From the NCBI RefSeq assembly GCF_037975245.1, contig NC_092569.1, positions 17,775,501 through 17,839,500 on the forward strand: a stretch of 64,000 bases of DNA, given 5' to 3'. The notes beneath the pieces were generated by a model that ran no database searches, had not been told where the DNA came from, and was given only the letters and a program-made list of their open reading frames with translations. Positions within the stretch are counted from its first letter, which is position 1; every line of letters starts with the position of its first letter. The DNA comes from Apostichopus japonicus (taxonomy: Eukaryota; Echinodermata; Holothuroidea; Aspidochirotida; Stichopodidae). Both the position numbers and the translations under genes were made by a program. Positions 61,201-64,000 of the stretch are shown here, piece after piece.

Positions 61201-64000
61201 ACCATTGGCCGTTGTAAGGATTGTCAATTGATTTAATCATTAATGTCGTTGTCGGTTCTTTTAGGAAAATATACAAAATAATGTTATCAAGACGGTACTT
61301 CCTTTCATTGCAGCATTTTTAACGCGCTACAAAGTTTCATCATATTTACGCTTATCCCAAACAGCTGTAAATACAAGTAAAACGAATTTGTTTCTATTAA
61401 TAGTCACCATCATTTAATGTGTGTAAAAGTTACATTTTTTTCTTTATTTCCAATATAAATATGAGTTCCATTTTATCGAAATTCGTGAATACACAATGCA
61501 GACGTGAAATTTGCAAAGAATCTATTTAATGAAAAATGTTCATGTGAATTAATTGAATTACATATTGCATTAGAAAAATACTATATTTTGAAGGTTTACA
61601 CGTTTCTTTCATAAAATTATATTTTCCACAAGAAACTCTATCGAACAGAATATATTGTTTTAAACTACAAAGAAGGCAAAACCTACTAGAAATAGAGTAA
61701 ATATTTATTGTCTAGAAGAAATTAATTGGCTTCAAAACAAGCTAAATGTATGGGACATTAAACCTAAACAATATTACTACAATGTTTCAAAACAATTCTA
61801 AACTTAAACGTTCGTCGGTCTGTGTTTTGTACTGTGAGAAATGCCATTTTATCGGTGTACTGTCAATAAGTCCTTTTTTTACTTGTACTAAAATTACAAG
61901 CAGCTATGTGAAATATTGTAATTGATATATGATAAAATAAAATTAAAGAATTACCTTTACAGAAGACAATGTAAAATAAAAACAAAATAAACAACTTGTA
62001 ACGTTGTCACATTTTACTATATAGTAGTATACTTTATATATTGGGCAATCATTATATTGAATTATTTTGCCCTTATTTTAGCCGGAACGTCAAAGGAGCG
62101 TAAATGACCACGGAGACCAAACTTTGAGTAAGTGTACTTTTAAGTGTTTAAACCTTTAAAACGTTAACGACATTGTAACATTTTCCTACCCTTATATCCT
62201 CTCCCCTTCACTGCCTCAACCGCAAGTGAACCCACAAAGAAGATAGAAACTCATAGTGTTATATCTTTTAGAGACAACTAAAGGTATGCTATATGATCTC
62301 GGTTTCTCAATGCTATGAAATAAAAACATATTATTGTTGAAATCTCTAAGCTTGATGTGAGGTAGGCTTATGTTGTGATACTTTATCCTTTTAGCGTCAT
62401 CGTTTTTCTTCTATCAACGTGCTAATTACCCACGAGACTGCCATGAAGTGCTAAGCCAATGTCCATCGTCTATAAACGATGGTGTTTACGTCATCAAACC
62501 AGATGGCTATCCCGAACCTTTTGAAGTATATTGTAACAACAGTCTAGGTGATGGCGGATGGACGGTAGGTGTTGTATTTCATACTGTGAATATTGTGTTT
62601 TCATTGCAAGATTTGTCACCAGAATTGAAATTATTCTTGTTACAATAATACATTGCTCATACTACAGAACTTTTTATACTATAATGATGTAATAATATAT
62701 AGTTTGATGTTACATTGGGCTCGGCAAGCTTTACAAAATATTTATGTCTTACCAAAAGAAGCTGTTCGATTCATCTGTCATGCTCCTTTGCAAAATGAAC
62801 CGAACCATATCTAAATTCCAACATAGTTTTCCAATACGTTTTAATACTCTCCACATATTCCTGACTTAAATCAGAATACTATTTTGGCGAATGGTAACGC
62901 AACTCATACATTTGTCATGTTTATATAATATTCGTTTCAATATTTATTAGATTATTTGTTGTTGTTTGTAAGTGATTTTAATTTGTGTTTTAATATCTCA
63001 TTCTTCTCTTCCTGCATGTTGCTTGTTCCATGTTTCAGTATAGTTTGCCTTTCGTTCGTTTTCTCAGAAGTCTTACAGCTAATAGCTAACGGTCTTACAA
63101 TTCAATCAGTTTGATATTTTAGATGTCTCAAATTATTTCAACAGGTCATACAGAGACGAGAGGATAATTCAATCAACTTCAATCGTACGTGGGACGATTA
63201 TGAAAATGGTTTTGGTTTCCTTTCTCATGAATTTTGGCTCGGCAATGAGAAAATATCCTACATAACCAATCAGAAGAAATATCAGCTACGCATGGATCTA
63301 ACCACAGCAACCGGTATTTCATTCTTCGTGACGTATGAAACTTTCTGCATCAGTGACAGCTTCAGTCATTACAAACTGGTTAGCACCGGAGAGTATACAG
63401 GAGCAGCAGGTGGGTTATTAAACTGATAAACTTCTTAACTGGACACATTTCTCGCCCGAACTGAAATTTAATGTTTCATCAATAAAATTAAAATATTGCC
63501 ATTATTGCTTATTCACACACGTTTCAATTATTTCATGATATTATTTTTTTTGACATGCAGTGTGATAAAGAGCGGGACTATTCCGCTTACTAACAATATG
63601 CCTCCCAGCCTCAACCAAGCTGACACCCATGCCATAAACCAAGATATATTTGGAAGAATTAGCTCGTTGTTATATTTAATATTCATTTTGAAGCATCTAA
63701 ATTGTCTTTCCCCCATTAGCACTTTGTTGGGCCTTGCTATCAAGCACTCACCTTAGACGTAATTTCTTCATAAATAGATGTATTTTGTTCATCTACTAAG
63801 GGCAGAGGGCGGTTTGCTATTTATTTCATTGGTTTATTTAGATGTGTCATTTAAGCTGTCAAGCATGTTTCGCATTTTTCTACAATATCAAATCATAACT
63901 TATTAACATGATGTGTTATTGAGATGATAGATCATCAGACACTTTGCATAACGCTTCCTTTTTTATGTCGTAACTTAATTGTTATTCCTATTCCAGACAC
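58273..64000 (+). CDS. FREP gene E, 5' part (exons 1-5 start), cut by window end
   Basis: Exons: 58273-58362 (signal peptide, MLYLFRRHRAGLTSLFLIIF), 62082-62127, 62395-62564, 63145-63409, and 63997 onward (only ACAC, giving Asp-Thr as in gene D). All junctions are GT-AG, and lengths 90, 46, 170 and 265 equal those of C and D. The visible product is the signal peptide, linker and first FReD (PRDC, VYVIKP, VYCNN, FWLGNE). TIL, EGF and second FReD exons are expected past 64000. Introns are closest to gene C. No lesion is seen in the visible exons. Confidence 0.88.
58363..62081 (+). other. intron 1 of gene E (3.72 kb)
   Basis: Nearly the same as intron 1 of gene C apart from a private 225-bp tandem duplication (59338-59787) and small indels. 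No exon is recognised. Confidence 0.8.
59338..59787 (+). repeat. 225-bp tandem duplication in gene E intron 1
   Basis: Copies begin ATAACAGCTAAACTTTATAT at 59338 and 59563. Gene C intron 1 has this segment once (about 23560-23785). Confidence 0.9.

Overview
The window is AT-rich animal DNA: long introns with GT-AG junctions, TA microsatellites, many short non-autonomous DNA transposons and tRNA-derived SINE-like pieces, and no prokaryotic features. The families present (kelch-like protein, secreted fibrinogen-related proteins joined to TIL/VWC/EGF modules, a Penelope-like element) and the frequent TAGGCCTA-type words fit a marine invertebrate deuterostome. An echinoderm, possibly a sea cucumber, is my inference; no sequence here names the species.

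Layout. 1-2105: intergenic, with one hAT-type MITE flanked by a perfect 8-bp target duplication. 2106-4747: two-exon BTB-BACK-Kelch gene, apparently intact. 4748-8680: intergenic, with MITE/SINE debris and poly(G) runs. 8681-17675: fibrinogen-related gene B, with eight recognisable exons but three disabling lesions, so a pseudogene as sequenced; its intron 3 holds a MITE and a SINE split by a hAT element. 17676-22712: intergenic, with an inverted copy of gene B's last exon and a transposase-like relic. 22713-31896: intact gene C (531 aa). 31897-41490: intergenic, with a 1.29-kb hAT insertion, an antisense FReD exon relic, an inverted block and a fold-back repeat. 41491-51311: intact gene D (542 aa). 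51312-58272: intergenic, with a second antisense FReD relic and a 5'-truncated Penelope-like element carrying a GIY-YIG domain and a hammerhead ribozyme. 58273-64000: gene E, exons 1-4 and the first bases of exon 5, cut by the window end.

Genes B, C, D and E form a direct tandem array. C, D and E sit in segmental duplications of roughly 17-19 kb, with C and E closest to each other. The encoded protein has an unusual order: signal peptide, a first fibrinogen C-terminal domain (FReD) lacking its C-terminal P subdomain, a TIL module, a TILa/VWC-like plus EGF-like module, then a complete FReD. Exons 2-5 of C and D, and 2-4 of E, have identical lengths (46, 170, 265, 215 nt), and all phases are conserved. 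Between C and D the predicted ligand-face loop of the last exon differs by a Tyr/Asp/Ser-rich expansion of 14 residues. By analogy with ficolins and invertebrate FREPs these are probably secreted pattern-recognition lectins; that role is inference.
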